60,053 nucleotides of DNA from NCBI GenBank assembly GCA_049718665.1, contig JBNARO010000009.1:1-60053 (forward strand). The letters are read 5' to 3'. Origin of the DNA: NZ13-RE01 sp049718665. GTDB lineage: Bacteria > Dictyoglomota > Dictyoglomia > Dictyoglomales > Dictyoglomaceae. The notes beneath the pieces were generated by a model. It saw nothing but the letters and a program-made list of their open reading frames with translations, was not told where the DNA came from and searched no databases. Each line of letters opens with the position of its first letter. The stretch's first letter is position 1. The translations under genes and the position numbers were made by a program. Positions 25,516-34,473 of this stretch are shown piece after piece.

Positions 25516-26712
25516 ATGAAAAAATTTTTTGTTTTGTTAGTATTTGTTCTATTAGTTATATTCTCCCTTACGCCCGCAGCGGTTCCTGGAAAAATCACTA
25601 TTTGGACCTCTGAAGCTCAAGTAAATCAAATTAGAGAATTTGTAAAGGGATTTACCGCAAAATATGGTATCCCTGTAGAAGTAAGCGAAGTAGGTTTTGG
25701 TGACATTAAACCCAAATTCATTACCTCTGCGCCCACAGGAGAAGCACCAGATATTATAGTAGGAGCCCATGACTGGGTAGGAGAATTAGTTGCCAATGGT
25801 TTATTATTACCTATCGACTTTTTACCAAGTAATATTCTTTCTCAATTTACACCAGTAACCCTTCAAGCTATGTCCTACAAAGGGAAATTATATGGAATTC
25901 CATATTGCATGGAATCAGTTGCTTTAATTTACAATAAAGACTTGGTCCCAAATCCTCCAACTACTTATGAAGCATTGGTAAGCATTGCAAAAAGGTTGAC
26001 AAAGGGCAATCAGTATGGGTTCTTATATGACTACAATAACTTTTACTTCAGTTTCCCATTCTTCTCTGTCTTTGGCGGATATGTATTTAAAGATACCCCT
26101 CAAGGCTTAGATCCAACAGATATTGGCTTAGCTACTGAAGGAGCAATAAAGGGAGTAGAAAAATTAGTAAATCTATTTAAAGAGGGAATCCTAAAACAAG
26201 GCGTAGATTATCAAACTACTACCAGCTTATTCTCCGAAGGAAAGTTGGGAATGATGATTAATGGTCCATGGGAAATAGATAATATTAAAAGAGCAAAGAT
26301 CAATTATGGAGTAGCAAAACTACCAAAGATTGATGGAAAACCCATGAGACCCTTTGTAGGAGTTCATGGATTTATGATCAATGCACGTACTCCAAATCTC
26401 GCAATAGTAAAAACTTTTGCAGTAGAAGTTTTAGCCACAAAAGAACTTCAACTAAAAATCTATGAGAGAGACCCAAGAATTTTAGCAAGAAAAGATGCCT
26501 ATAGAGTAATATCTGCAAATCCTGATATTAAAGCCTTTGGAGCTAGCGCTGCAGATGGTATTCCCATGCCTAATATTCCTGAGATGGGACCTGTGTGGAG
26601 CTTTATGGCAGATGCCTTAACTCTTATCACTACAGGGAAGAAAGCTCCAGATATAGCTCTTAAAGAGGCGGTAGCACAGATTAAAGATGCTATTGCAAAA
26701 GCAAAGAAATAA
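25516..26712 (+). CDS. malE: Maltose/maltodextrin-type ABC substrate-binding protein
   Basis: Family 1 solute-binding protein of 398 residues that resembles MalE/MdxE: signal peptide ending near LTPAA, ITIWTSEAQVNQIREFV, GEAPDIIVGAHDWVGELVANGLL, YGIPYCMESVALIYNKDL and SLFSEGKLGMMINGPWEI. No lipobox is present. AAGGAGGG precedes the ATG. First gene of the malE-malF-malG operon under a strong promoter with a candidate LacI-type operator. Maltodextrin specificity is likely from resemblance but not proven. Confidence 0.9.
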   Translation: MKKFFVLLVFVLLVIFSLTPAAVPGKITIWTSEAQVNQIREFVKGFTAKYGIPVEVSEVGFGDIKPKFITSAPTGEAPDIIVGAHDWVGELVANGLLLPIDFLPSNILSQFTPVTLQAMSYKGKLYGIPYCMESVALIYNKDLVPNPPTTYEALVSIAKRLTKGNQYGFLYDYNNFYFSFPFFSVFGGYVFKDTPQGLDPTDIGLATEGAIKGVEKLVNLFKEGILKQGVDYQTTTSLFSEGKLGMMINGPWEIDNIKRAKINYGVAKLPKIDGKPMRPFVGVHGFMINARTPNLAIVKTFAVEVLATKELQLKIYERDPRILARKDAYRVISANPDIKAFGASAADGIPMPNIPEMGPVWSFMADALTLITTGKKAPDIALKEAVAQIKDAIAKAKK

Positions 26713-26719
26713 AAACATA

Positions 26720-26739
26720 GGGGGGATTATAATCCCCCC
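26720..26739 (+). terminator. Hairpin between malE and malF
   Basis: A perfect 20-base palindrome, GGGGGGATTATAATCCCCCC, seven bases after the malE stop and 19 before malF. It is not followed by a U-run, so it likely protects the malE mRNA or causes partial termination. Confidence 0.75.
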
Positions 26740-26758
26740 TCATTAGGAGGAGTAAATT

Positions 26759-28279
26759 ATGAGGTATATTTGGAAAAATATTTTTATCTTTCTATATGCC
26801 TTCTTAATAGCAGGGATTGGATTATTTTTTAGTTATATCCTTTCCTCCATAGCTGGTTTTATTTTTGGACTCTTAACCTTTTTAATTACTTTAATATTTG
26901 TCTTTCTTATTGTTCATCCCAGATTTTCTGCATGGAAATATATTGTGCCTGCTTTTACTTTAATGGTTATATTTATGATTTACCCTATGATATATACTAT
27001 TAAAATTGCTTTTACAAACTATGGGACAGGGCATATCCTAACAAAGGATCAAGTAATAGAACAATTGGAAAAAGAGACTTTTATACCTCAGGATTCAAAA
27101 AATTATACTTATGAGGTATATATCAATAAAAAGGGAGAAATAAAACTTCTTTTCCAGGATGAAAAAGAAGATATATATGTAATTCAAGACAAAAGATTAG
27201 TCCCCTTAGGGACAAAAAAATTCCCTGAAGAGTTTGAAGGATTTAAAAGATTGCCTTCTAATCAAAAATTTACAAAACTTACTGAAATTCAAAATTTACA
27301 GTTCCTTTTAGAAAATGGTATTATTCTCAAGATGAGTGATCTTTTTCATTTTTCTACTCTCAGACAAAGATACAAATATATACCAGAAGAAGATGCATTA
27401 TATGATTACCTAAATAATGAGAAATTAGTTGCTAAAAAGGGGTTTTTTGTGAGACCAAATGGGGAGGAACTTCTTCCAGGGTTTGTAGTGGATGTTGGAT
27501 GGGAGAATTTTGTAAGACTTATTAAAGATGAAAGAGTATCAAAACCTTTCTTTAGAGTATTTACTTGGACTGTAATTTGGGCAGGAGGAACTACTCTTCT
27601 TAATTTTGCTATAGGATTAGGTCTTGCTTTACTTATGAGTGATAAGAATTTAAAATTCAAGAGTGTTTATAGAACCCTTCTAATTGTCCCTTGGGCTATC
27701 CCTGCCTTTATCTCTCTTTTAATTTGGGTGGGTCTTTTAAACCAAGAGGTAGGAGTAGTTAATAGAATATTAAGTAGTATAATTGGAATTAAAATCCCTT
27801 GGTTTTTAGAAACTTTTTGGGCAAGAATCGCTTTATTTATTGTTAATCTTTGGCTTGGATTTCCATATATGATGACAGTATGTCTTGGAGCATTACAAAG
27901 TATTCCTGACGAGCTTTATGAAGCAGCAAAAGTGGATGGAGCAACAGCTTCTCAACAATTTTGGAATATTACTCTTCCTCTTCTTCTGACCGCAATTGGT
28001 CCTTTGCTTGTAGGCTCTTTTTCTTTTAACTTTAATAATTTTAATGTAATATATCTCTTGACTGCAGGAAGACCCCCTATGTCAGATGTTTCCACTGTAG
28101 CAGGAACTACAGATATTCTTATATCCTATACTTATAAACTTGCTTTTGAAGGAGGAAGAGGACAAGATTATGGTTTAGCAGCTACTATATCAATAATTGT
28201 GTTCATAATAATAGCTACTTTAAGTGTATTCAACTTCTGGATTTCAGGGATGTTAAAGCGAGAGGTGAGGTTTGAATGA
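26759..28279 (+). CDS. malF: Maltose-type ABC transporter permease MalF
   Basis: Large CUT1 permease, 506 residues. Three N-terminal hydrophobic helices (to about residue 80) are followed by a ~170-residue hydrophilic segment comparable to the periplasmic P2 loop of MalF. The core permease helices then follow, with the EAA loop ELYEAAKVDGATASQQFWNITLPLL. The long loop supports a MalF identity over the shorter UgpA type. The stop overlaps malG by four bases (ATGA). Confidence 0.92.
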   Translation: MRYIWKNIFIFLYAFLIAGIGLFFSYILSSIAGFIFGLLTFLITLIFVFLIVHPRFSAWKYIVPAFTLMVIFMIYPMIYTIKIAFTNYGTGHILTKDQVIEQLEKETFIPQDSKNYTYEVYINKKGEIKLLFQDEKEDIYVIQDKRLVPLGTKKFPEEFEGFKRLPSNQKFTKLTEIQNLQFLLENGIILKMSDLFHFSTLRQRYKYIPEEDALYDYLNNEKLVAKKGFFVRPNGEELLPGFVVDVGWENFVRLIKDERVSKPFFRVFTWTVIWAGGTTLLNFAIGLGLALLMSDKNLKFKSVYRTLLIVPWAIPAFISLLIWVGLLNQEVGVVNRILSSIIGIKIPWFLETFWARIALFIVNLWLGFPYMMTVCLGALQSIPDELYEAAKVDGATASQQFWNITLPLLLTAIGPLLVGSFSFNFNNFNVIYLLTAGRPPMSDVSTVAGTTDILISYTYKLAFEGGRGQDYGLAATISIIVFIIIATLSVFNFWISGMLKREVRFE

Positions 28280-29121
28280 AAAGTCAAAACTTTTTGAAAC
28301 AACTTCCAAAACATATAATTATTTGGATATTTTTACTTTTTACTTTTTTCCCTGTAGCTTGGACTATTTCTGCGTCCTTTAGAGCGGGAGGCGGATTAGT
28401 AGGACAAAGATTAATCCCCGAACAACCAACTTTGTATCATTATCAAAGATTAACAGAAATTGGTTTTTTCACATGGATTAAAAATTCTGTTATTGTATCT
28501 ACATCTACTTCTATTCTAAATATATTTTTCGTGTCCTTAGCTGCCTATGCCTTTTCTCGGTTTAGGTTTTGGGGAAAAAATTATAGTCTTATGACCCTTT
28601 TAATTCTCCAGATGTTTCCTGCAATAATGGGAATGGTAGCAGTATATCTTTTGCTTTATCATATTGGGAAGTATATACCATTTATTGGACTTAATACGTT
28701 AGCAGGACTTGTTATGGTGTATTTAGGTGGTGGAATTCCATATAATATTTGGCTTATGAAAGGCTATTTTGATACAATTCCCGATTCCTTAGAAGAATCT
28801 GCATTAATAGATGGTGCAACAAGGTTTCAAGCTTATTACAAAATCATTCTTCCTCTTGCACGTCCTATATTAGCGGTGGTTGCTATAACAACCTTTATTG
28901 GTACATATTCTGATTTTATTTTAGCAAATATTCTTCTAAAAGATCCTGCAAAATATACTTTTGCAGTAGGGTTAAGAAATTTTGTTGCTGGCATGTATGA
29001 TGTCAGGTGGGGAGATTTTGCAGCAGCCTCTATTGTAGGAGGTCTTCCTATTGTAATTGTATTCTTAACCTTACAAAACCTCATAGTCTCTGGATTAACC
29101 CGTGGAGCTGTAAAAGGATAA
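28276..29121 (+). CDS. malG: Maltose-type ABC transporter permease MalG
   Basis: CUT1 permease of 281 residues with six helices and the EAA loop EESALIDGATRFQAYYKIILPLARPIL. It ends with GLTRGAVKG, the usual tail of MalG proteins. Translationally coupled to malF. The operon carries no malK; an ATPase must come from another locus. Confidence 0.93.
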   Translation: MKSQNFLKQLPKHIIIWIFLLFTFFPVAWTISASFRAGGGLVGQRLIPEQPTLYHYQRLTEIGFFTWIKNSVIVSTSTSILNIFFVSLAAYAFSRFRFWGKNYSLMTLLILQMFPAIMGMVAVYLLLYHIGKYIPFIGLNTLAGLVMVYLGGGIPYNIWLMKGYFDTIPDSLEESALIDGATRFQAYYKIILPLARPILAVVAITTFIGTYSDFILANILLKDPAKYTFAVGLRNFVAGMYDVRWGDFAAASIVGGLPIVIVFLTLQNLIVSGLTRGAVKG

Positions 29122-29138
29122 TAAGGGAATACCTATAT

Positions 29139-29180
29139 TGGGGATCAGGAGGGATTAGGATAAATCCCCCTAATCCCCAA
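29139..29180 (+). terminator. Long hairpin after malG
   Basis: A 42-base imperfect hairpin: TTGGGGAT pairs with ATCCCCAA, and AGG-A-GGGATT pairs with AATCCC-C-CCT across small mismatches. It lacks a following U-run, but its size and place after malG suggest an end-of-operon structure. Confidence 0.65.
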
Positions 29181-29189
29181 ATTAACAGT

Positions 29190-29218
29190 TTGTGAAATTA
29201 AATTTTCTGGATTATAAT
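29190..29218 (+). promoter_or_regulatory. Promoter of the Gfo/Idh gene
   Basis: TTGTGA (29190-29195), 17-base spacer, TATAAT (29213-29218), then GAGGT before the ATG at 29253. Placed right after the malG hairpin, it makes the downstream pair of genes a separate unit. Confidence 0.65.
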
Positions 29219-29252
29219 TAATAGAAATTTTTGAGACTATGAGGTATCTTTT

Positions 29253-30260
29253 ATGAAATATTCTATAATATTAGTTGGCGCTGGTAGTATGGGAACTACA
29301 TGGTTAAAAAATATTCTTACCTCTAACTACTTTGAACTTGTAGGAATAGTAGAACCCAGTAGAGTAAATCAAGAAAGAGTTGTAAAAGAATTTAACTTAT
29401 CCCCTAAAATCTTTTTTCATTCTTTAGATCATGCCTTATCAAAGTTAAAGCCTAATGGAGTTTTAATTGCGACACCCACAAATCTTCATAAAGACCAAAT
29501 TCTTACATGTTGGGATAAAGGGCTCCATGTTCTTGTAGAAAAGCCCTTAGTGTCTAACATGGAAGAAGCCAAAGAATTACTCTTAGAATATAAAAGAGAG
29601 AGAATACTCATGGTATCTCAGAATTATAGATGGCTAAGAGAAAGCAAAAGTATAAAAGAAATTCTAAATTCTGGAGTCATTGGGAAAATTGGATATATTA
29701 ATTATTCCTTTCATATACCCGCAAGATTTGGAGGATGGCGTCAAGAATTAAGACATGTTTTATTAGAGGATATGAGTATTCATCATTTTGACCTTATAAG
29801 ATATTTTACTGGCAAAAATTTTTCGTGGATTTTTGCCCATAGTTTTAGACCTGAATGGAGTTGGCATAAAGGAAATCCTACAGTCTTCGTTATAGGAGAA
29901 TTAGAAGATAATATTTCTTTTTGTTATAGTGCATCTTGGGTAAGTCAAGAAAATAACACTCAATGGATGGGGGAAATAACTTTTACTGGAAGTGAAGGAG
30001 CTTTAAAATTTGATTCTAAAGGAAGGCTATTCTTATATAAAAAAGAAAGAGAAAAAAGAATACCTTTAATAAGGCAAAGAAAAAACTCTTTAAAACTTGT
30101 GTTAGAAGAGTTCTATAATTCTATAAAGGAAAATAAATTACCCTCTACGGATCTATTAGATAATATTCAAAGCTTTGCAATAACTCAAGCATGTATATAT
30201 TCCAGTGAAAATAAAATAAGGGTTGATATCCCTGAGTTTTTAAGAGAATTTTTAACTTAA
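29253..30260 (+). CDS. Gfo/Idh/MocA-family oxidoreductase
   Basis: NAD(P)-dependent dehydrogenase of 335 residues. The N-terminal Rossmann fold reads VGAGSMGTTWLKNIL, followed by ATPTNLHKDQI and the family signature EKPLVSNMEEAKELL. The C-terminal half has the family's conserved DMSIHHFDLIRYFTG. Such enzymes oxidise or epimerise sugars and inositols; the substrate cannot be deduced. Position next to malEFG suggests sugar metabolism. It is followed 12 bases later by the small secreted protein. Confidence 0.9.
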   Translation: MKYSIILVGAGSMGTTWLKNILTSNYFELVGIVEPSRVNQERVVKEFNLSPKIFFHSLDHALSKLKPNGVLIATPTNLHKDQILTCWDKGLHVLVEKPLVSNMEEAKELLLEYKRERILMVSQNYRWLRESKSIKEILNSGVIGKIGYINYSFHIPARFGGWRQELRHVLLEDMSIHHFDLIRYFTGKNFSWIFAHSFRPEWSWHKGNPTVFVIGELEDNISFCYSASWVSQENNTQWMGEITFTGSEGALKFDSKGRLFLYKKEREKRIPLIRQRKNSLKLVLEEFYNSIKENKLPSTDLLDNIQSFAITQACIYSSENKIRVDIPEFLREFLT

Positions 30261-30272
30261 AGGGGGAAAGCC

Positions 30273-30968
30273 ATGAAAAAAATAGTTCTTCTTTTACTTG
30301 TTGTTTTTCTTTCTTTTGCTTATGCAGAAACAGTTCCAGTGTTAATTAATGAAAAAGAATATAAAGGAGAAAAGATTGGAGAATATATTTTTGTTACAAA
30401 AAATAATTTACTACTCTATAAGGATAAAGTCTATGATCTAATTAAGATAGAAGATTATTATATTTCAAAGGATGTGGGGATACTATTTGATGGAAAAGAT
30501 ATTTTTAAAATTATCTTACATAAAGATTTAATCCTTTGTCCTGACAAAAATATATTATTTAAAGATGAGAAAAAATATGAAACAAAAAATTTAGGAAAGA
30601 TCTATTTTGCAATTACTGGATATAATTATAACTTAAGCGAATTTAAACTATTTGCCTATGGCATTTACCCTAAATGGCGATATATTCTTCTTGAATTATG
30701 TATATTTAACTTAAATACAAGCCCTATAGTATTACAGCAAAACATGTTTAAATTAAGAGTAGGAAATAAAGATTACTATCCTGACAGCGCAAGTTCTATT
30801 TATCTATCATCTGAAGGGAAAGAAGTCTTATTTAAGAGACCTCTAAATCCCAACGAGGGAATTTCCATCTATTTAATTTATGATGTCCCAGGATTACCTG
30901 ATAAACTAAAAATTGATTTATCTCTGGGATTACAAAAACCCTTTGAGATTACACTTCCACAATTCTGA
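30273..30968 (+). CDS. Secreted protein with a DUF4352-like C-terminal domain
   Basis: A 231-residue protein of unknown role. The N terminus is a classical signal peptide (KIVLLLLVVFLSFAYA, likely cut before ETVP). Residues 20-110 contain short repeated beta-rich units (EKEYKGEKIGEYIFV, KDKVYDLIKIEDYYI). The C-terminal ~120 residues (RYILLELCIFNLN ... PLNPNEGISIYLIYDVP) resemble the immunoglobulin-like DUF4352 fold found in many secreted proteins. AAAGGGGG serves as the ribosome site. It probably forms a unit with the upstream dehydrogenase. Function unknown. Confidence 0.7.
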   Translation: MKKIVLLLLVVFLSFAYAETVPVLINEKEYKGEKIGEYIFVTKNNLLLYKDKVYDLIKIEDYYISKDVGILFDGKDIFKIILHKDLILCPDKNILFKDEKKYETKNLGKIYFAITGYNYNLSEFKLFAYGIYPKWRYILLELCIFNLNTSPIVLQQNMFKLRVGNKDYYPDSASSIYLSSEGKEVLFKRPLNPNEGISIYLIYDVPGLPDKLKIDLSLGLQKPFEITLPQF

Positions 30969-30974
30969 TATAAT
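30966..30974 (+). promoter_or_regulatory. Extended -10 promoter overlapping a stop codon, for the GGDEF gene
   Basis: TGATATAAT: its TGA is also the stop codon of the preceding gene (30966-30968). The predicted start, near 30981, leaves about five bases before the ATG at 30986, without a ribosome site. Confidence 0.5.
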
Positions 30975-30985
30975 TTTAGAAAACC

Positions 30986-32689
30986 ATGAAGTTAAGCTTG
31001 AAGGTCTTTCTAATAACTATTTTTATAAATTTTCTCTTGTTAGTTGGGATATTTCTTATTATCTTTACCCAACTTAGAGAATCACATTTTCATAATTTTG
31101 AAACCCTTATAGAAACTTATTCACAGCATGTTTCTCAAGAAATATATCCATATATATCTCAGAATTTAAATCTTACATTAAGAAAACAAGCGATGTATTT
31201 TCTCTCCTTTATGAAAGATGTAAAAGGAGTTGTGCTCTTAACTTCGAAATTCCTACCGACTTTTTCCTATGGGGTTGAAATAAAAACAATTCCAAAAGAT
31301 ATTTTCAAGAATGTAAAAGGTGATAGAATAAAATATTATGATTTAAAAAATCATCTTTATTATTACGTATTCCCTTTGATTATCTCTCAAGATGGTACTC
31401 CCCTTTATTATTTTCTTACTGTAAGTGATACAAGAAATATAGAAAGAATTATAGGTTTAGCGATGAATCGTATACTAATCTATATCCTCCTAACTCAAAC
31501 TTCTTTATCTCTTTTAACCTATCACCTACTTAGAAAAGACCTTACTTATCCCTTAGATAGACTTTCTGATTTTGTCAAAAATCGTGATTTTTCTGTAAAA
31601 AGTGAACCCTTTATTCAAAGAAAGGATGAAATAGGAGATCTAAGTAGAAAGCTTTTAGAACTTAATGATAATTTAGAGAAAATTATTACTCGCCAAAGAG
31701 AAATTATAGAGAATAGGACGAACCAACTTACTACTCTTTTAAGATTTCTAACTATCTTTAATATGGCTCAAGAAGTTGATGAACTAATCAATCTTATGAA
31801 AAAAAGACTTGAAGAGACTTTTCCAGGAAAAATAAAGGACAAGATACTTATTAATCCTTGGGATAACTCTATAGTTTACAAAGATTTAAACCTTCTTTCT
31901 GAAGAAGAAACCCATATATTTCTTGAATATATATCTTCTCATAAAAACTTACCTTATGTTTTAACAGAAAAATACCTTTCTAATTTTCTTCCATCCTTTT
32001 CCTCAGGTCATAGTTTATATATTCTCAAAAGAAAAGATAAAATCTTTGGATTTGTAATTGTAGAGACAAAAGATTTGACACCTGAAATGAGAAACTTATT
32101 AATATCCATAGCAAATCATTTCACCATAGCCTTAGAAAACATCTTAACATACGAGCAAACAAAAAAATTATCTATCACTGACTCCTTAACAGGAGTAATA
32201 AACAAGAGAAGATTAGAGGAAATTTTGGATTCCGAGATAAAGAGAGCTATTAGATTTAACCATCCATTGAGTGTTGTATTTATAGATATAGACCATTTTA
32301 AGAGAATAAATGATACTTTTGGACACCTTATTGGAGATGAATTTTTAAGAGAATTAGCTTTATTTTTAGTAAGAAATTTAAGAAATACTGATCATGTAGG
32401 AAGATTCGGTGGAGAAGAATTTGTAGCAGTTTTGGTAGAGACAGATTTAAGTGGAGCAAAGAAAGTATCAGAAAAACTAAGAAGAAGATGGATCGAAGGG
32501 AAACATGTGATAGAAATAAATCCCTCTGAAAAGATTGGGACTTTAAGTATGGGAATATCCAATCACCCAGAACATGCTGATAATTGGGAGGATTTAATAA
32601 GGTTTGCAGATATTGCTTTATATGATGCCAAAAAAGAAAGAGATAAAGTATCAGTCTTTAGGAAAGATATGCTCCAAGAAATTAAGTAA
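30986..32689 (+). CDS. Membrane-bound diguanylate cyclase (GGDEF)
   Basis: Makes cyclic di-GMP. Order of parts in 567 residues: a membrane helix (~5-28), an extracytoplasmic sensor region (~30-160), a second helix (~163-183), a HAMP-like linker (YPLDRLSDFVKNRDF) with coiled coil, a GAF-like segment (~255-390), and a GGDEF domain from ~395. The active-site loop is GGEEF at ~475, and the inhibitory RxxD (RNTD) lies five residues before it. The domain therefore looks active and product-inhibited. The ligand of the outer domain is unknown. It has its own promoter and almost no leader. Confidence 0.9.
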   Translation: MKLSLKVFLITIFINFLLLVGIFLIIFTQLRESHFHNFETLIETYSQHVSQEIYPYISQNLNLTLRKQAMYFLSFMKDVKGVVLLTSKFLPTFSYGVEIKTIPKDIFKNVKGDRIKYYDLKNHLYYYVFPLIISQDGTPLYYFLTVSDTRNIERIIGLAMNRILIYILLTQTSLSLLTYHLLRKDLTYPLDRLSDFVKNRDFSVKSEPFIQRKDEIGDLSRKLLELNDNLEKIITRQREIIENRTNQLTTLLRFLTIFNMAQEVDELINLMKKRLEETFPGKIKDKILINPWDNSIVYKDLNLLSEEETHIFLEYISSHKNLPYVLTEKYLSNFLPSFSSGHSLYILKRKDKIFGFVIVETKDLTPEMRNLLISIANHFTIALENILTYEQTKKLSITDSLTGVINKRRLEEILDSEIKRAIRFNHPLSVVFIDIDHFKRINDTFGHLIGDEFLRELALFLVRNLRNTDHVGRFGGEEFVAVLVETDLSGAKKVSEKLRRRWIEGKHVIEINPSEKIGTLSMGISNHPEHADNWEDLIRFADIALYDAKKERDKVSVFRKDMLQEIK

Positions 32690-32769
32690 AAATTCTCTGA
32701 TATTGTTTTCTCCCTCAAGAATAGATCCCCTTTTCTTCGTCTTTCAGAATTTATATGTGATATATATCA

Positions 32770-32798
32770 TTGTCAAGAAAAAAGAATAGAAATAAAAT
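32770..32798 (+). promoter_or_regulatory. Promoter of the iron alcohol dehydrogenase gene
   Basis: TTGTCA (32770-32775), 17-base spacer, TAAAAT (32793-32798), about 45 bases before the ATG at 32844. The rest of the 154-base gap after the GGDEF gene shows nothing else I can name. Confidence 0.7.
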
Positions 32799-32843
32799 AG
32801 ACTGATTTAAGCATAAAAAACTTTGTTAATAGGGAGGGAAATT

Positions 32844-33953
32844 ATGCCTTTATTGGAGCTTCCAGGGAAAATAATATACGGAATTGATAGTATAAATCAA
32901 CTTCCTTTAGAGGTTGTCTCCTTTGGAAAAAGATTTTCTTTCTTTTGTGGAGAAACTTCTTTAAAGAAGAGTGGATTTTTTGATAAAATTTTAGACTCTT
33001 TAGATAAACATGGTTTAGATGTTCAGGTAGTAAGTGGAATATCCCCAGAGCCTAATATTTACTTTATAGGAGAAATTCTAAACAGAGTGGAAGAATATAA
33101 TCCCGATGGAATAATTGCTATTGGAGGAGGAAGTGTTATAGATACTGCAAAAATTGTCTCTGCTCTTCTTGCCTCCAAAAGAACTATTTTTGAGCTTAGA
33201 GGAAAAGAGATTGAATCAGCTCTACCTATAATAGCAGTTCCAACTACTGCGGGAACAGGAAGTGAGGTCACAAGATTCGCAGTAGCTACAGATCCAGAGA
33301 TGAAAGATAAATTCCTTTTATTTGGGAAAGCATTAATACCAAAGGTTGCCATAATAGACCCTCAATTAACTTTTACCATGAGCCCCTTAGTTGCCAGTAC
33401 TACAGGAATTGATGCCTTATGTCATGCTATTGAATCATATTTGTCTCGCTCTTCTACTCCTACTACAGATATTTGGGCTAAAGGAGCTATAGAAACTCTT
33501 TGGAATAATCTTACTCCTGCCATTCTTGAAAACTCTTTACAATCTAAGGAAAAGGTATCTTATGCTGCTTTTTGGGCAGGTGTTGCTATAAATAATACAA
33601 AAACCACTTTAGTCCATGCTATGTCTCGCCCCTTAGGAGGAGTCTATAATGTTATTCATGGGATAGCTAATGGAATTCTTCTTCCAGCATACTTAAGATT
33701 TAATGCACCTTTTATTCCTCATGAAAAAATGAACTTCTTAAAAATGCTTATGGGAGGATATCCTCCTGATAAGGTCGAAGAACTCCTTGTGAAATTAAAT
33801 CTTCCCACAAGACTTTCTCAAGTAATAACTCAAGAGAAAATTAATATACAATTACTGGTAGAAAGGGCAAAATCTGCTCAGATGAATATACTTAATAATA
33901 TAAGACTTGTTACTGAGGATGATATATATGCCATATACGAGGAGGTACTGTAA
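32844..33953 (+). CDS. Iron-containing alcohol dehydrogenase
   Basis: Group III (Fe) NAD(P)-dependent alcohol dehydrogenase, 369 residues. NAD site GGGSVIDTAK; metal-binding Asp and His in TGIDALCHAIESYLS; the other two His in LVHAMSRPLGG and VIHGIANGILLP. The upstream TTG at 32823 is in frame, but GGGAGGG precedes the ATG at 32844, so I use that. It probably reduces acetaldehyde or another aldehyde during fermentation. Single-gene unit with its own promoter. Confidence 0.92.
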   Translation: MPLLELPGKIIYGIDSINQLPLEVVSFGKRFSFFCGETSLKKSGFFDKILDSLDKHGLDVQVVSGISPEPNIYFIGEILNRVEEYNPDGIIAIGGGSVIDTAKIVSALLASKRTIFELRGKEIESALPIIAVPTTAGTGSEVTRFAVATDPEMKDKFLLFGKALIPKVAIIDPQLTFTMSPLVASTTGIDALCHAIESYLSRSSTPTTDIWAKGAIETLWNNLTPAILENSLQSKEKVSYAAFWAGVAINNTKTTLVHAMSRPLGGVYNVIHGIANGILLPAYLRFNAPFIPHEKMNFLKMLMGGYPPDKVEELLVKLNLPTRLSQVITQEKINIQLLVERAKSAQMNILNNIRLVTEDDIYAIYEEVL

Positions 33954-33988
33954 AATAAAGGGAATATAAATTTATTTTCTCTTCTTTC

Positions 33989-34357
33989 TTATTCCTTCTC
34001 ATCTCTTTCTGCTATTTCTAAAAATCTTTCTATATATTCTTTAAGCTCCTTTATATATTCGATACTTTCTTTCCTTACCTCCTTACCCTTAGGAGTTAAC
34101 TTATAAATTCTTCTTGCTGGTCCCCTTTTATCAATATCCCAATAAGAAGTTATTAAACCTTGTATTTCCAATTCTCTTAAAATCCTATAACCTCTCCCCA
34201 TTCCACCAATTCCTTTTGCTATTATTCCAGGAAGGATTTCAGAAATCTTATTAATCAATTCATAACCATGAAGTTCTTTATCCCCCAAGGCTACTAAAAT
34301 CCATATTCTAATCCAAAATCCTGGACTTAGCCCTATTCCTCTTCCATGCTTATGCAT
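33989..34357 (-). CDS. PadR-family transcriptional regulator
   Basis: Winged-helix regulator of 122 residues. The N-terminal domain (WIRIWILVALGDKELHGYELINKI ... GRGYRILRELEIQGLI) and the wing (YKLTPKGKEV) are classical PadR. The remaining helix is the dimerisation coil. GGAGG precedes the ATG. Convergent with the alcohol dehydrogenase gene, 35 bases apart. No target is evident, though the regulator stands alone between two metabolic units. Confidence 0.9.
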   Translation of the reverse strand: MHKHGRGIGLSPGFWIRIWILVALGDKELHGYELINKISEILPGIIAKGIGGMGRGYRILRELEIQGLITSYWDIDKRGPARRIYKLTPKGKEVRKESIEYIKELKEYIERFLEIAERDEKE

Positions 34358-34384
34358 TCTCTAACCTCCTATATTACTAATTTA

Positions 34385-34413
34385 TATATATACTTTTGAA
34401 AGAATTTTGTCAA
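34385..34413 (-). promoter_or_regulatory. Promoter of the padR-type gene
   Basis: TTGACA (34413-34408), 17-base spacer, TATATA (34390-34385) on the minus strand. The AT-repeat around the -10 box is symmetrical and might bind the PadR protein itself, which is a guess. Confidence 0.7.
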
Positions 34414-34473
34414 AGGAAAATTTTTTATGGAAGGGTAAGAGACAGGATTCAAACTTCTAAAGATGATAGTTAT

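Noticed and set aside
29139..29180. Attachment site or repeat element after malG
   Set aside because: The long inverted repeat is explained as an end-of-operon hairpin; no second copy or mobile gene is nearby.
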